Source of the DNA: Veillonella tobetsuensis
Lineage (GTDB): Bacteria > Bacillota > Negativicutes > Veillonellales > Veillonellaceae
DNA length: 64,000 nucleotides
NCBI RefSeq assembly: GCF_001078375.1
Contig: NZ_BBXI01000007.1
Span: 1 to 64,000 of the forward strand
Direction: 5' to 3'
Shown here in pieces: positions 43,549-51,958 of this stretch. Under the pieces are notes generated by a model. The model was given only the letters and a program-made list of their open reading frames with translations, had not been told where the DNA came from and searched no databases. A program made the position numbers and the translations under genes. The number at the start of each line of letters is the position of its first letter. Positions within the stretch are counted from its first letter, which is position 1.

Positions 43549-44511
43549 ATGGATCGTACTTTATCTTTAGAATTTGCTCGTGTAGTCGAAGCAGCTGCAC
43601 TTCGTAGTGGTCGTTTATTAGGTCGTGGACAAAAAGACGAAGCCGATGGTTTAGCCGTTGATGCAATGCGTCAAGCTTTTGATTCTGTTCGTATTTCTGG
43701 TACTGTTGTTATCGGTGAGGGCGAAATCGATGAAGCACCTATGTTATATATTGGTGAACATGTTGGCGCTGGCGGTCCAGAAGTAGATATTGCAGTAGAT
43801 CCAATTGAAGGTACTAATTTGATTGCTAAAGGTCAAAATGGTGCTATCGCAGTTATGGCTATCGCTGAAAAAGGTGGTTTATTACATGCCCCTGATATGT
43901 ATATGGAAAAAATCTGCGTAGGTCCACGCGGTGCTGGTGCTATTGATATTACCAAGTCGTTGACTGAAAATATTAAAAATGTAGCTACGAAAATGGACCG
44001 TAAGGTTGAAGAAATCAACTTGGTTATGCTTGATCGCGAACGCCATTATGGTTTGATGCAAGAAGCTCGTGATTTAGGTGCTCGTATCATGCTTATTTCT
44101 GATGGTGATGTGAATCCAGCTATGGAATGTTGTATTGAAGGTTCTGGTGTACACATGGTTGTTGGTACTGGCGGTGCACCAGAAGGTGTATTGGCGGCTG
44201 CAGCACTTAAATGTGTAGGCGGCGATATGCAAGCTCGCTTAAAACCAGAAACTGATGAAGAAATTCGTCGTTGCCATGAAATGGGTATTGCTGATGTAAA
44301 TCAAGTATTGACATTAGATGATCTAGTAAAAAGTGATGATGTAATTTTTGCAGCGACTGCCATTACGCGCGGTAACTTGTTAAATCCAATTCAATACTTC
44401 CCAGGTGGCGCTCGCACTCATACTATTGTGATGCGCTCCAAAACGGGGACTGTACGTTTCCTTGATACGATTCATATGGATGATAAATTAAAAACATTAA
44501 AAGCTCGTTAA
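43549..44511 (+). CDS. glpX: Fructose-1,6-bisphosphatase, class II (GlpX)
   Basis: A 320-residue gluconeogenic phosphatase converting fructose-1,6-bisphosphate to fructose-6-phosphate. The metal and substrate motifs are GEGEIDEAPMLYIGE, VDPIEGTNLIAKGQ, ISDGDVNPAM and VVGTGGAPEGVLAAAALKCVGG. Class II enzymes are unrelated to E. coli Fbp. Veillonella-type organisms grow on lactate rather than sugars, so gluconeogenesis is essential; that metabolic point is general knowledge rather than read here. AAGGAGG precedes the ATG. A terminator follows. Confidence 0.94.
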   Translation: MDRTLSLEFARVVEAAALRSGRLLGRGQKDEADGLAVDAMRQAFDSVRISGTVVIGEGEIDEAPMLYIGEHVGAGGPEVDIAVDPIEGTNLIAKGQNGAIAVMAIAEKGGLLHAPDMYMEKICVGPRGAGAIDITKSLTENIKNVATKMDRKVEEINLVMLDRERHYGLMQEARDLGARIMLISDGDVNPAMECCIEGSGVHMVVGTGGAPEGVLAAAALKCVGGDMQARLKPETDEEIRRCHEMGIADVNQVLTLDDLVKSDDVIFAATAITRGNLLNPIQYFPGGARTHTIVMRSKTGTVRFLDTIHMDDKLKTLKAR

Positions 44512-44542
44512 TTCTATTACTTTTACTAGTAGAGTAACTTAG

Positions 44543-44580
44543 AACCCCTAAGACTATATTGATAATCTTAGGGGTTTTTA
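44543..44580 (+). terminator. Terminator after glpX
   Basis: An 11-bp perfect stem (AACCCCTAAGA with TCTTAGGGGTT, 12-nt loop) followed by TTTTT. Confidence 0.88.
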
Positions 44581-44581
44581 C

Positions 44582-44611
44582 TTGATGAGAAAGCCTAAAA
44601 AATAGTATAAT
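44582..44611 (+). promoter_or_regulatory. Promoter of murA
   Basis: -35 TTGATG (44582-44587), 18-nt spacer, -10 TATAAT (44606-44611). It gives a leader of about 75 nt before the murA TTG start. Confidence 0.65.
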
Positions 44612-44694
44612 AATCGTTAGTATATAACAGTGTGACGAATAGGGTTGTGAATTGTTACAACCTTTCTAATATAGGATATGTAGGAGGAATTCTT

Positions 44695-45960
44695 TTGGAA
44701 AAGCTCGTTATTCAAGGCGGTAATCAGCTGAATGGTCGCGTGCGTGTTAGTAGTGCGAAAAATGCGGTGTTGCCTATTATTGCAGCTACTTTATTGGCAT
44801 CAACACCAAGTAAATTATTGGAAATTCCAAATTTAGAAGATGTTGGCACGATTTCTCAAGTAATTGAATCATTGGGGGTTAAGATTACTCGGAACGAAGC
44901 TGATGATGAAATTATCTTCGATGCCTCTATGTTGACAGCTACAGAAGCACCTTACGAATTAGTTCGTAAAATGAGAGCTTCTTTTCTTGTGATGGGACCA
45001 TTATTGGCGCGTAAAGGCGAAGCTAAAATATCCATGCCTGGTGGTTGTGCTATTGGTGCACGTCCTATCGATCTTCATTTGAAAGCATTTGAAGCATTGG
45101 GTGCAAAAATTGAAATTACTGAAGACTATGTATATGCTCATGCTCCAGAAGGCCTTACAGGCACTCAAATTTACTTAGACTTTCCAAGTGTAGGCGCTAC
45201 GGAAAACGTAATTATGGCTGCCTCTATGGCAAAGGGTAAAACCGTTATTGAAAATGCTGCAGAAGAACCAGAAATCGTTGATTTAGCAACATTCTTAAAT
45301 GCGATGGGCGCTAATATTCGCGGTGCAGGTACTAATGTAATTCGCATTGAAGGGGTAGAATCCTTGCATGGAGCTATTCATACTGTTATTCCAGATCGTA
45401 TTGAAGCTGGTACGTATTTAATTGCAGCGGCTATGGCCGGTGGTGATGTATTTGTAGAAAACGCATTGCCTGAACATTTAAAACCAGTGGTTGCTAAGTT
45501 AAAAGAAGCAGGCGTTACTGTTGAAGAAGACATTGAAGGTATTCGTGTTATCAGTACCGGTAAAGGATTAAAAGCGGTGGATATTAAAACATTGCCATAT
45601 CCTGGATTCCCTACAGATATGCAAGCTCAATTCATGGCGTTTACTACAATTGCAGAAGGCACAAGTACCGTGACTGAAACAGTGTTTGAAAACCGTTTTA
45701 TGCATGTTGCTGAGTTACGCAAGATGGGGGCTCATATCGATATTGATAACCGACAAGCTATCGTTGAAGGTATGCCATCATTGCATGGTGCCGTTGTAAA
45801 TGCTACAGATTTACGTGCAGGGGCTGCGTTGGTTTGTGCAGGTCTTGCAGCAGAAGGTACAACAGAAATAGGCCGTTTGCATCATATTGACCGCGGTTAC
45901 GATGATTTAGTGGGTAAATTGAAAAGGTTAGGTGCCGATATTGTTCGGGTTAACGAATAA
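44695..45960 (+). CDS. murA: UDP-N-acetylglucosamine 1-carboxyvinyltransferase
   Basis: Catalyses the first committed step of peptidoglycan synthesis (enolpyruvyl transfer); fosfomycin target. About 421 residues. Visible: [21 protein letters not shown] at the N-terminus (with the conserved Lys and Asn), [12 protein letters not shown], the fosfomycin-binding cysteine in [15 protein letters not shown], and [10 protein letters not shown]. The start is most likely TTG at 44695, right after TAGGAGGAAT; the upstream in-frame ATG at 44632 lacks a ribosome site and lies in the leader. Its last 29 nt overlap the MreB-like gene in another frame. Confidence 0.94.
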   Translation: MEKLVIQGGNQLNGRVRVSSAKNAVLPIIAATLLASTPSKLLEIPNLEDVGTISQVIESLGVKITRNEADDEIIFDASMLTATEAPYELVRKMRASFLVMGPLLARKGEAKISMPGGCAIGARPIDLHLKAFEALGAKIEITEDYVYAHAPEGLTGTQIYLDFPSVGATENVIMAASMAKGKTVIENAAEEPEIVDLATFLNAMGANIRGAGTNVIRIEGVESLHGAIHTVIPDRIEAGTYLIAAAMAGGDVFVENALPEHLKPVVAKLKEAGVTVEEDIEGIRVISTGKGLKAVDIKTLPYPGFPTDMQAQFMAFTTIAEGTSTVTETVFENRFMHVAELRKMGAHIDIDNRQAIVEGMPSLHGAVVNATDLRAGAALVCAGLAAEGTTEIGRLHHIDRGYDDLVGKLKRLGADIVRVNE

Positions 45961-47239
45961 GAACAAAAGGCCAAAACTGAATACGAAGAAACGAAGCCGG
46001 CGAAAACAAGTGCCGGCTTTGCGTCGCAATCAAGAGAATGATACGAATGGTAAGAACGAAACTATTGTAGAGCGTACCTCTCGTGCGGCCATGGTGAAGG
46101 TAACCGAAATACGTCGTAAGGAACGTCGTCAAAAGCGGACTAAACCTATTGCTAAAACAACGCCAGCCATGACGTTAAAACGTATTGTTTCGCCTAAAAA
46201 TGTGGGCTCCACAGTATCTAAATTTGGTCGATCCCTTACCTTTGATTTAGGCATCGATTTAGGGACAGCTAATGTGCTTATCTATGTTAAAGGAAAAGGG
46301 CTAGTTTTAGATGAACCTTCTTGTGTGGCTAAAGATACGCGCACCGGTGATGTGTTGGCCGTAGGAGAAAATGCTCAGCGTATGATTGGTAGGACACCGA
46401 CTGGGATTGAAGTGATACGACCGGTTCAAGCGGGGGTTATTGCAGATTACGATATGACGGAATTCATGTTAAAGTATTTTATCCGTTCCGTAGTTCCAGC
46501 ATCACGGCTTATGAAAACACGTATCGTTGTTTGTGTGCCATCGGGAATTACGCCTGTTGAAAAACGAGCGATTTTAGAGGCTCTTTTACGCACTGGCGCT
46601 AAGAAGACCGTTCTTATTGAAGAACCCCTCGCGGCTGCAATGGGGACAAATCTCAATGAGGCAGACCATGTAGGGGCTATGGTAGTTGATATTGGTGGTG
46701 GTACTACTGATATTGCTGTATTATGTGATACAGGGGTTGTAGTGAGTGAGTCTTTACGTATAGGTGGAGATTCGTTTAATGAAGCCATTATTCAATATGT
46801 ACGACGAAAGAAAAAACTTGTTATTGGGGCGTTGACAGCTGAAGAAACTAAAATTTCTGCTGGAACGGTAGACCGACGCTCAGAGGAGCGAGAGGTAGAA
46901 ATTAGGGGCCGTGATGCCATTACTGGTTTGCCTAAAATAGTGACGCTTCACTCATTAGAGATACAACGTGCCTTAGAATCTCAGGTTATGAGTATTTTAG
47001 AGGAAATCAAATCTATTTTGGAAAAAACGCCTCCTGAATTAGTGGCAGCTATAGCTGATCATGGTATTATTCTTACCGGTGGTGGAGCGTTAATTAGTGG
47101 TTTAGATCGCGTAATTTCTCGCTCTATCGGCATTGCCGCATATTTAGTTGAAATGCCTAGATATGCTGTAATTAAAGGTGTTGCTAAAACACTGGATGAG
47201 ATGTCGACATTGAGAGATACATTAGAAGAATTACAATAG
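45932..47239 (+). CDS. mreB: MreB/Mbl-family actin homologue with basic N-terminal extension
   Basis: A bacterial actin that normally organises elongation of the cell wall. The MreB core begins near residue 105 ([19 protein letters not shown]) and has phosphate-2 [14 protein letters not shown] and the adenosine motif [12 protein letters not shown]. Before it lies an extension of about 100 residues very rich in Lys/Arg ([17 protein letters not shown], then [12 protein letters not shown]), not seen in the usual 335-345-residue MreB. The probable start is GTG at 45932 within murA after AAAAGG; internal ATGs at 46091 and 46169 have no ribosome site, so the exact start is uncertain. mreC and mreD are not adjacent. 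A terminator follows. Confidence 0.82.
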   Translation: MPILFGLTNKNKRPKLNTKKRSRRKQVPALRRNQENDTNGKNETIVERTSRAAMVKVTEIRRKERRQKRTKPIAKTTPAMTLKRIVSPKNVGSTVSKFGRSLTFDLGIDLGTANVLIYVKGKGLVLDEPSCVAKDTRTGDVLAVGENAQRMIGRTPTGIEVIRPVQAGVIADYDMTEFMLKYFIRSVVPASRLMKTRIVVCVPSGITPVEKRAILEALLRTGAKKTVLIEEPLAAAMGTNLNEADHVGAMVVDIGGGTTDIAVLCDTGVVVSESLRIGGDSFNEAIIQYVRRKKKLVIGALTAEETKISAGTVDRRSEEREVEIRGRDAITGLPKIVTLHSLEIQRALESQVMSILEEIKSILEKTPPELVAAIADHGIILTGGGALISGLDRVISRSIGIAAYLVEMPRYAVIKGVAKTLDEMSTLRDTLEELQ

Positions 47240-47247
47240 TATAAATT

Positions 47248-47280
47248 AAGCCGAGGATGATAAAAACCTCGGCTTTCTTT
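47248..47280 (+). terminator. Terminator after the MreB-like gene
   Basis: A 9-bp perfect stem (AAGCCGAGG with CCTCGGCTT, loop of 10 nt) followed by TCTTT. Confidence 0.82.
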
Positions 47281-47307
47281 GTATTCTTTTTGAAAATAGT
47301 GTATACT
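47279..47307 (+). promoter_or_regulatory. Promoter of the AMIN-domain gene
   Basis: -35 TTGTAT (47279-47284), 17-nt spacer, -10 TATACT (47302-47307), starting at the tail of the preceding terminator. It leaves a leader of about 110 nt with no obvious structure. Confidence 0.5.
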
Positions 47308-47421
47308 ACAATAAATAGATTGTATAAAATCAATAATGAGTAATAGAGTAGCTTTCATCAATAAGATTATGATTTACATGAGAAGGCTAATAGTCATTAA
47401 ATATCATAAAGGAGTTCAATT

Positions 47422-48762
47422 ATGGTGCGCCTTAAAATTGCTGCTATAGCAGCATCAATTATGACAACTACGTGCTTGACAGCTTATGCTGCGGATTTAA
47501 CCGGTGTTCGCGTATCGGATTATGATGGAACCAGTCGTATCGTCTTTGATATGTCTGAATTACCATTGTCCTGGACTAAGTCCTACAATGCTAGTCAAAA
47601 TACGGTTACATTGAATTTAGCTAATACTACTAATAAAATTTCAACTGCTGCAGAGCGTACAACAAATAAGGCTGGCATGTTGAAAAGCATGTCATTTCAG
47701 AATACGAATAATGGAGTGCAAGTCAAGTTAGCCGCCAATCAAGCCGTTAATTATCATGCCTTTACACTAGCGAATCCAAATCGTTTGGTAGTAGATATAT
47801 TCTCAGATTATAGTCAGAAAACAACCAAACATGTAGGCTCGTCGATTCAGACTGCAAATATTAAAACCTCTGTTAAGGAAGGTCTGATACAAGCTTATGC
47901 AATGACTGTAAATAGTGATGCGCCAATGGTTGTATCCTCCGTATCCGGCGGTAAGACTTTGGATGCTATTTCACAGCCTCATATTGCTTCTGTAGGTTTG
48001 ACTCTACCTGGCAAAAGCTTTAATCAACCTTATTCTGTTAGTGCTAATGGGGAAGTAGATTTAAGTCGAATTCAGTCGGTAGGGGTCCTTCGTTATACCC
48101 CAAGTAGAGGCTATTTTATAGAAGAGAAAAAGCCTTTGTTACAGGCGAAAACTCCAAAAACTACGCTGGTGATTACTGCTGTCAATGGTCCGCGTAGGAA
48201 TAATGCGTTGACCTTGTATACACCAAGTTATGGTAAAAGTACAAAAACAAATGACTTTGGTTATGAAGTAACGGTTAGTGCAGGCAAGATATTGAAGGTT
48301 GGTACAGGGAATTCCATATTAGGTACGAATCAATTTGTTCTGTCCGCTCATGGAGAGGCTATTCCTTCTTTAAAAGCTTTAAAGGTAGGAACTCCTGTTA
48401 CTTTACAACCTAGATCGGAGTTGGCAAAGGTTGATACGGCTGGTGGAGCTATGGTCGAAGGTGGTACATTAATTTTGTATAATGATCATTATGTGGGATC
48501 TGACAGTTCGACTAATAGTCGACGCAGTTTTATTGGAACCACAAAGGATGAAAAGCTTGTAGTAACTACTGTAGATAAACAGAATGCGTCTTCTGTAGGT
48601 GTCACTTTGGAGGAAGGGGCAGATTTACTTAAATCCTTAGGTGCTATTAATGGATTTGAATTATCTAACCAAGGTAGTGTTGATATTAACGTTGATGGTC
48701 ATTATGTTCATAAGGAAAAGGAAACACCGACAGCTTATGAAAAAATTTTGATTATTAAATAA
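47422..48762 (+). CDS. Exported AMIN-domain protein with degenerate phosphodiester-glycosidase (NAGPA-like) domain
   Basis: A 446-residue exported protein. A signal peptide (1-24, cleavage near AYA-AD) is followed by an AMIN domain (26-130: VRVSDYDGTSRIVFDMSELP, PNRLVVDIF), which in relatives binds peptidoglycan or places envelope proteins. The C-terminal half aligns by eye with the NAGPA family: NGPRRNNALTLYTPSYGKST, QFVLSAHGEA, RRSFIGTTKDEKLVVTTVD, VTLEEGADLLKSLGAINGFE. However, the usual DGGGST catalytic/metal segment reads LSNQGSV, and the usual VDGRQ reads VDKQN, so it is probably an inactive, structural or binding version. It has its own promoter, just upstream of the Mla-associated genes. 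The family call is from recalled motifs, not a search. Confidence 0.75.
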   Translation: MVRLKIAAIAASIMTTTCLTAYAADLTGVRVSDYDGTSRIVFDMSELPLSWTKSYNASQNTVTLNLANTTNKISTAAERTTNKAGMLKSMSFQNTNNGVQVKLAANQAVNYHAFTLANPNRLVVDIFSDYSQKTTKHVGSSIQTANIKTSVKEGLIQAYAMTVNSDAPMVVSSVSGGKTLDAISQPHIASVGLTLPGKSFNQPYSVSANGEVDLSRIQSVGVLRYTPSRGYFIEEKKPLLQAKTPKTTLVITAVNGPRRNNALTLYTPSYGKSTKTNDFGYEVTVSAGKILKVGTGNSILGTNQFVLSAHGEAIPSLKALKVGTPVTLQPRSELAKVDTAGGAMVEGGTLILYNDHYVGSDSSTNSRRSFIGTTKDEKLVVTTVDKQNASSVGVTLEEGADLLKSLGAINGFELSNQGSVDINVDGHYVHKEKETPTAYEKILIIK

Positions 48763-48782
48763 TGAGTTGCATGCAATTTTGT

Positions 48783-48811
48783 TTGAAAAAAATAGTTAAA
48801 TTTAGTATAAT
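48783..48811 (+). promoter_or_regulatory. Promoter of the lipoyl-like/S55/mlaEFD operon
   Basis: -35 TTGAAA (48783-48788), exactly 17-nt spacer, -10 TATAAT (48806-48811), 37 nt before the start of the small exported protein. No terminator is found from here to 55480, so it may drive seven genes from the lipoyl-like gene through tolC. Confidence 0.72.
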
Positions 48812-48847
48812 AATTTTATGTATTCTATTGTAAAAGGAGGGATCGTT

Positions 48848-49132
48848 ATGAAAAAGATCTTATTAGCCTTCGCTGCGTTAACAGCTTTGGGCGTTACTTC
48901 TGTAATGGCGGCCCCTGTATCATACCAAAGTGTATTAACAGGTAAAGTTGCCTCTACTGTTGCTGTTGGAACTTCTGTTACAGAAGGTCAAACACTAGTG
49001 ACTGTAGAAACATTGGCAGGTCCTATGGCAGCAGCTAAATCCACAGTGAATGGCACTGTGACTGCAGTTGATGTCACAGTAGGTTCGGATATTTCTCGTG
49101 ATCAAGTCGTTGTCACTGTAGAAAGCAAATAA
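48848..49132 (+). CDS. Small exported biotinyl/lipoyl-like domain protein
   Basis: A 94-residue protein with a signal peptide (about 1-22, VMAA) and a single domain resembling the biotinyl/lipoyl carrier barrel: two half-repeats with VLTGKVASTVAVGTSVTEGQ and VNGTVTAVDVTVGSDISRDQ, the typical G-x-V...V-x-x-G-x-x-V pattern. The hairpin that normally carries the modified lysine (EAMKM or DK) reads ETLAGPM, with no lysine there, so covalent cofactor attachment is unlikely. In the periplasm such a fold could act as an adaptor, as in membrane-fusion proteins. AAAAGGAGGG precedes the ATG. It is 11 nt before the S55 gene. The function is unknown. Confidence 0.72.
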   Translation: MKKILLAFAALTALGVTSVMAAPVSYQSVLTGKVASTVAVGTSVTEGQTLVTVETLAGPMAAAKSTVNGTVTAVDVTVGSDISRDQVVVTVESK

Positions 49133-49143
49133 AGGAGATAGGA

Positions 49144-51144
49144 ATGAAGTTTTCTCATTCTTGGCGTCGGTATAGAAAAACGATACTGGCGCTTTTCTTC
49201 TGTAGTGCTCTATCATCCGCACAGGCAGTAGATTTTATGCCTGTTCAAGATGTACAGACTGGTATGGAAGGTATAGCAAAAACAGTAATAGTAGGGGATA
49301 CCATATCTAACTTTGATGTCAAGGTATTAGGGGTCATGAAGGATAAAGGCCCATCGGGACATTTGATTTTAGCAAAATTCTCTGGTCCTGTTATGGAACA
49401 GACTGGAGGTATTGCACATGGTATGAGTGGTAGTCCAGTATATATAAATGGGAAACTCGTAGGTGCCGTAGCGTATGGTTGGGGCTTTGCTGATGGCACA
49501 ATCGGCATGATTACACCTATTGAAGATATGGTGAAATTATGGAATATACCATACGAAAAGAATTTGACTAACACATGGTCTGATAAACAATTAATTCCCA
49601 TGAAAACACCATTGATGGCATATGGCTTTGATAAGATGGCTATGGATTATTTTAAATCCAAATTGCCACAATATAATTATGAGACCTATGACACTGCTAG
49701 CTCTAGTAGTGATGATATTGAAAAACCATTAGAAGCTGGTGGCTCTGTAGCAGCATTACTCGTTGATGGCGATTTAAAATTAGGGGCTATTGGCACTGTT
49801 ACCTATGTTGATGGAAAACAGATGGTGGCCTTTGGTCATCCGTTTTTAAAGCATGGTTCTGCTAATTACTTTATGCATAATGCAAGTATTTTTACCGTTG
49901 TTAAAAGTTATGAATCTGCTTTTAAACTAGGTTCTATGGGTCGTGAAGTGGGCACTGTTACAGAGGATCGTGGTGCAGGTATCGCTGGTGTTTCAGGAAC
50001 TATTTCAAGCGGTATTCCTGTACGTTTCCATCTTAAGGATATCGACATGGGACGCGATAAGCGCTCTAATGTAAAGGTCATTGAAGATAAAGAGATGACC
50101 CCTACCTTGGCGGCTACAGCATTATATAATATGCTGAATAAAACCTTGGATCGTAGTGGTGAAGGGACTGCTAAAATTACCTATACCATTACACCAAAAA
50201 ATAAGGAACAAAAGCCATTAACGCGGACGAATATGTTCTATAGTTCTGACTCGATTAGTGAAAAAACTGTTGATGAATTTTACAATGTTATCGATGTACT
50301 TATGAATAACCGTTTTATTAACTATGAAATCACAGATATTAATGTTGAAATAGAGATTACACAAGATAAGAAAACCGCGAAACTGGTAGATGCATCAGCA
50401 TCATCGACCATCGTATCACCTGGTGATACAATAGTAGTTGATGTTACATTGGAACCTTATCGTGGGGAAAAAATTAACAAAGAGGTATTCTTTGTGGTAC
50501 CAAAAGATCAACCACTCGGTAAATACACCTTAGAGGTTCGTGGTGGCGGTGAAATCCCACTACCATATATTTTGGAAAAACAAAAATACAATTTAACCGA
50601 TGAAATATTGCGTCGTTTAAAAGTTTACAAAGATTTTGATGATTTGTTTGATGAATTACAAAAGACAGATACAAATAATCAGATCGTTGTAGAGATTTTG
50701 GAAGATGGCATTAGCCTTGTCAACGAAGAAGCGTCTACTAAATCCGTGAAAAAGGCAAAACTTCAAGGTGTTGAAGATAAGCCAAGTCCGGGAGACGTTA
50801 AAAAGAAAAAAGATAACGAAGACCTTGGGGATGGCAAGGATGATGATAAGAAAAACGATAAAACTGCTGTAGACACAGAGTATATCGTGCAAGGTGATGG
50901 TCAATTTACTATTCATGTTATGAGCGTTAAAGATCGTGATAAAGCACTGGCTAAACGCGCTAAAGAACAAGTTAAGATGGAACATAAGTTGGAATTAGAA
51001 GATCAAAGTAATAAAAAAACTACTAAATCTTCTCAATCTACAAAGGATAAACCAGCGAAAGAAAAACCTTCAAAGGAAGATCCATCTAGTAATAAACCAT
51101 CTACAGACAAACCTGCTAATGATTCATCAGAACAAGAGGCATAG
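49144..51144 (+). CDS. Exported SpoIVB/S55-family peptidase-like protein with charged C-terminal tail
   Basis: A 666-residue exported protein. After a signal peptide (about 1-29) comes an S55-like region with the serine motif AHGMSGSPVY (91-100) followed by YGWGFADGTIGMITPIEDM, and later GTVTYVDGKQMVAFGHPF with a histidine at 232. SpoIVB-type S55 peptidases use a His/Ser pair with the GMSGSP serine. Here the serine motif precedes the FGHP histidine, which may be a variant or permuted arrangement. Residues 300-480 form a beta-rich domain; from about 530 the chain is low complexity, rich in Lys, Asp, Glu and Ser (KPSTDKPAND near the end). No sporulation genes are near, so the role is in the envelope. 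It sits 28 nt before mlaE. Confidence 0.75.
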   Translation: MKFSHSWRRYRKTILALFFCSALSSAQAVDFMPVQDVQTGMEGIAKTVIVGDTISNFDVKVLGVMKDKGPSGHLILAKFSGPVMEQTGGIAHGMSGSPVYINGKLVGAVAYGWGFADGTIGMITPIEDMVKLWNIPYEKNLTNTWSDKQLIPMKTPLMAYGFDKMAMDYFKSKLPQYNYETYDTASSSSDDIEKPLEAGGSVAALLVDGDLKLGAIGTVTYVDGKQMVAFGHPFLKHGSANYFMHNASIFTVVKSYESAFKLGSMGREVGTVTEDRGAGIAGVSGTISSGIPVRFHLKDIDMGRDKRSNVKVIEDKEMTPTLAATALYNMLNKTLDRSGEGTAKITYTITPKNKEQKPLTRTNMFYSSDSISEKTVDEFYNVIDVLMNNRFINYEITDINVEIEITQDKKTAKLVDASASSTIVSPGDTIVVDVTLEPYRGEKINKEVFFVVPKDQPLGKYTLEVRGGGEIPLPYILEKQKYNLTDEILRRLKVYKDFDDLFDELQKTDTNNQIVVEILEDGISLVNEEASTKSVKKAKLQGVEDKPSPGDVKKKKDNEDLGDGKDDDKKNDKTAVDTEYIVQGDGQFTIHVMSVKDRDKALAKRAKEQVKMEHKLELEDQSNKKTTKSSQSTKDKPAKEKPSKEDPSSNKPSTDKPANDSSEQEA

Positions 51145-51172
51145 GAATTAAAAATAAGAAAGGGGGACTGTT

Positions 51173-51934
51173 GTGAATTGGCTTGAGTTGATAGGCCGTA
51201 ATGTGATAACGGGGCTATCTAATGTGGGAACGGCCATGTTACTTATATGGCAAACCATAAAACAATTAAAAATGCTTAATATATGGCATGTTCTACAGCA
51301 AATGGCTCATTTAGGTGTAGATTCATTGCCTATCATTAGTCTTACCTTGTTATTTGCCGGCGGTGTAATGACACTACAAATTACTGATGTTCTTATTACA
51401 TATGGAGCACAAAGTACGGTTGGTGGTCTTATGGCGGTAGCTATGGGACGTGAACTAGGACCAATTCTTGTAGGTGTTGTATTAGCTGGTCGTGTGGGGG
51501 CAGCTATTACAGCAGAGATTGGAACCATGAAGGTAACAGAACAAATCGATGCATTGCGTGTTATGGCTGTAGATCCAATCGGCTACCTAGTGGTACCCCG
51601 TGTTGTAGCTTGTATGATTATGGTGCCAATCCTTGCCTTTTACGGTGTTGCAATTGGTATTGCAGGGGGGTATTTTGTAGCTACAGCTATAAAAGGGTTA
51701 GCCCCTGCTACATATTTAGATTCGATACAGATTTTTTCAACTGTTTCTGATTTTACATTAGGCTTAATTAAATCTAGTGTTTTTGGGGCGGTTATTGCTC
51801 TTGTAGGTGCTTACAAGGGGATGCATACCAAGATGGGGGCAGAGGCGGTAGGTTTTTCTACTACTAGTTCTGTTGTGACTAGTATCATATTGGTGTTTGT
51901 ATTAAACTATTTTCTATCGACACTACTCTTTTAA
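51173..51934 (+). CDS. mlaE: MlaE-type lipid ABC transporter permease
   Basis: The 253-residue permease of an MCE (Mla) lipid transporter in the inner membrane. The family core is clear: FAGGVMTLQITDVLITYGAQ, REFG-like GRELGPILVGVVLAGRVGAA, ITAEIGTMKVTEQIDALRVM, and GAVIALVGAYKGMHTKMGAEAVG. Five or six hydrophobic helices are present. The start is GTG at 51173 after AGGGGGA. It forms a complex with MlaF (ATPase) and MlaD. In this organism the complex would move phospholipids between inner and outer membranes; direction is not readable from sequence. Confidence 0.93.
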   Translation: MNWLELIGRNVITGLSNVGTAMLLIWQTIKQLKMLNIWHVLQQMAHLGVDSLPIISLTLLFAGGVMTLQITDVLITYGAQSTVGGLMAVAMGRELGPILVGVVLAGRVGAAITAEIGTMKVTEQIDALRVMAVDPIGYLVVPRVVACMIMVPILAFYGVAIGIAGGYFVATAIKGLAPATYLDSIQIFSTVSDFTLGLIKSSVFGAVIALVGAYKGMHTKMGAEAVGFSTTSSVVTSIILVFVLNYFLSTLLF

Positions 51935-51958
51935 TCGATTATCTCAAACGAGGGCTAT

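Noticed and set aside
50734-51144. Separate gene or frameshift in the charged tail of the S55 protein
   Set aside because: The frame continues without a break, the composition change is typical of low-complexity tails, and no ribosome site precedes an internal start.
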